The notes under the pieces: model-generated | Seen by the model: the letters and a program-made list of their open reading frames with translations, nothing else | Database searches by the model: none | What the model was told of the DNA's origin: nothing | Program-made: the position numbers and the translations under genes | Assembly (NCBI RefSeq): GCF_003049645.1 | Contig: NZ_PYWK01000001.1 | Coordinates: 2,201,487-2,265,486 of the forward strand | Length of the DNA stretch: 64,000 nt | Direction: 5' to 3' | Origin: Metasolibacillus fluoroglycofenilyticus | GTDB lineage: Bacteria; Bacillota; Bacilli; Bacillales_A; Planococcaceae | Shown: one piece after another, positions 63,701 through 64,000 of the stretch | How the letters are laid out: each line of letters starts with the position of its first letter | Position numbering within the stretch: position 1 is the first letter of the stretch

Positions 63701-64000
63701 GCTCTTTTCCCCTTTCACCTAGTATTAATGATTGTCTTTATGTATAAATTTTTTTGATAAATCACTCCCTTCAATCTTTGCTATTTAACCATACTGTATA
63801 TAAATAAACAAAATAGAGTTTGTACCCTATTAAGTAACAGCTAATGAGGATTGAATATTTATACACCATTATTACTAAATGTAATAATTTTATTATATGT
63901 TTAATAGCATAACAATTCAATGGAACTTATAGCATTTATTATTATAGAAAAGTATAATATTGATAATATTTTAGGTAATAAAGTACAATATAAGCACACT
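63701..64000. other. AT-rich stretch at the right edge
   Basis: No gene or strong hairpin is seen. It must contain the chemoreceptor promoter, which I could not identify with confidence. Confidence 0.4.

Overview
The window comes from a low-GC, spore-forming Bacillales genome, most likely Lysinibacillus or a close relative (Solibacillus, Sporosarcina). Three things point there. The gene content and order follow the Bacillus subtilis 'yt' region (pepV, ytzE, ytzG, ytgP, ytfP, leuS, an MFS exporter, ytqA-ytqB, ytpA, ytoA, metK, pckA, ytmA, ytkD, yidD). The regulatory RNAs are typical of the order: a T-box, a SAM-I riboswitch and an adenine riboswitch. D-amino acid aminotransferase sits beside PepV and a polyamine operon carries carboxyspermidine-type enzymes. 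The assignment is an inference from gene families and synteny; no database search was possible. LAYOUT. 0-11 kb: a gene cut by the left edge, dat-pepV, an FNT-family channel, the small HTH regulator ytzE, a GGDEF protein, a 16S-type pseudouridine synthase, the MurJ-like flippase ytgP and the flavoprotein ytfP. 11-18.4 kb: an ECF sigma factor with a membrane partner, a CoxG/SRPBCC protein and two tandem paralogous membrane EAL proteins with decayed GGDEF domains. 18.6-23.9 kb: a tightly coupled polyamine operon (arginine decarboxylase, spermidine synthase, carboxyspermidine-type dehydrogenase and decarboxylase) behind a long leader that looks structured. 24-30 kb: a lipoprotein sugar dehydrogenase, an RlmI-type methyltransferase, T-box-controlled leuS and a REP-associated tyrosine transposase. 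30.6-40 kb: an MFS transporter, the tRNA-modification pair ytqA-ytqB, cytochrome bd oxidase (cydA-cydB plus a 34-residue cydS) and its divergent assembly exporter cydDC. 40-49 kb: adenine-riboswitch-controlled pbuE, a sodium/alanine symporter, ytpA, ytoA, metK under a SAM-I riboswitch, and pckA. 49-64 kb: a germinant-receptor operon, ytmA-ytkD, small genes including yidD, a zinc-binding lipoprotein behind a Zur box, menE, a small oxidase-like membrane protein, a two-component system and a chemoreceptor. HOW IT WORKS TOGETHER. Most of this is housekeeping: translation, tRNA modification, methionine cycle, gluconeogenesis, respiration, spore germination and signalling by cyclic di-GMP, two-component and chemotaxis proteins. 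The unusual part lies between the genes. Intergenic space is full of dispersed, palindrome-rich repeats. They fall into a ~250-bp structured family (A), a ~150-bp double-hairpin family (B), a ~190-210-bp MITE-like family with terminal inverted repeats (C), a REP-like family around the transposase, and a recurring terminator hairpin. Several hairpin arms differ between copies in a compensatory way, which suggests that the folded form matters. The strongest candidates for something undescribed are the transposase/REP unit, the long leader of the polyamine operon and a six-copy 15-bp motif array upstream of the two-component operon.
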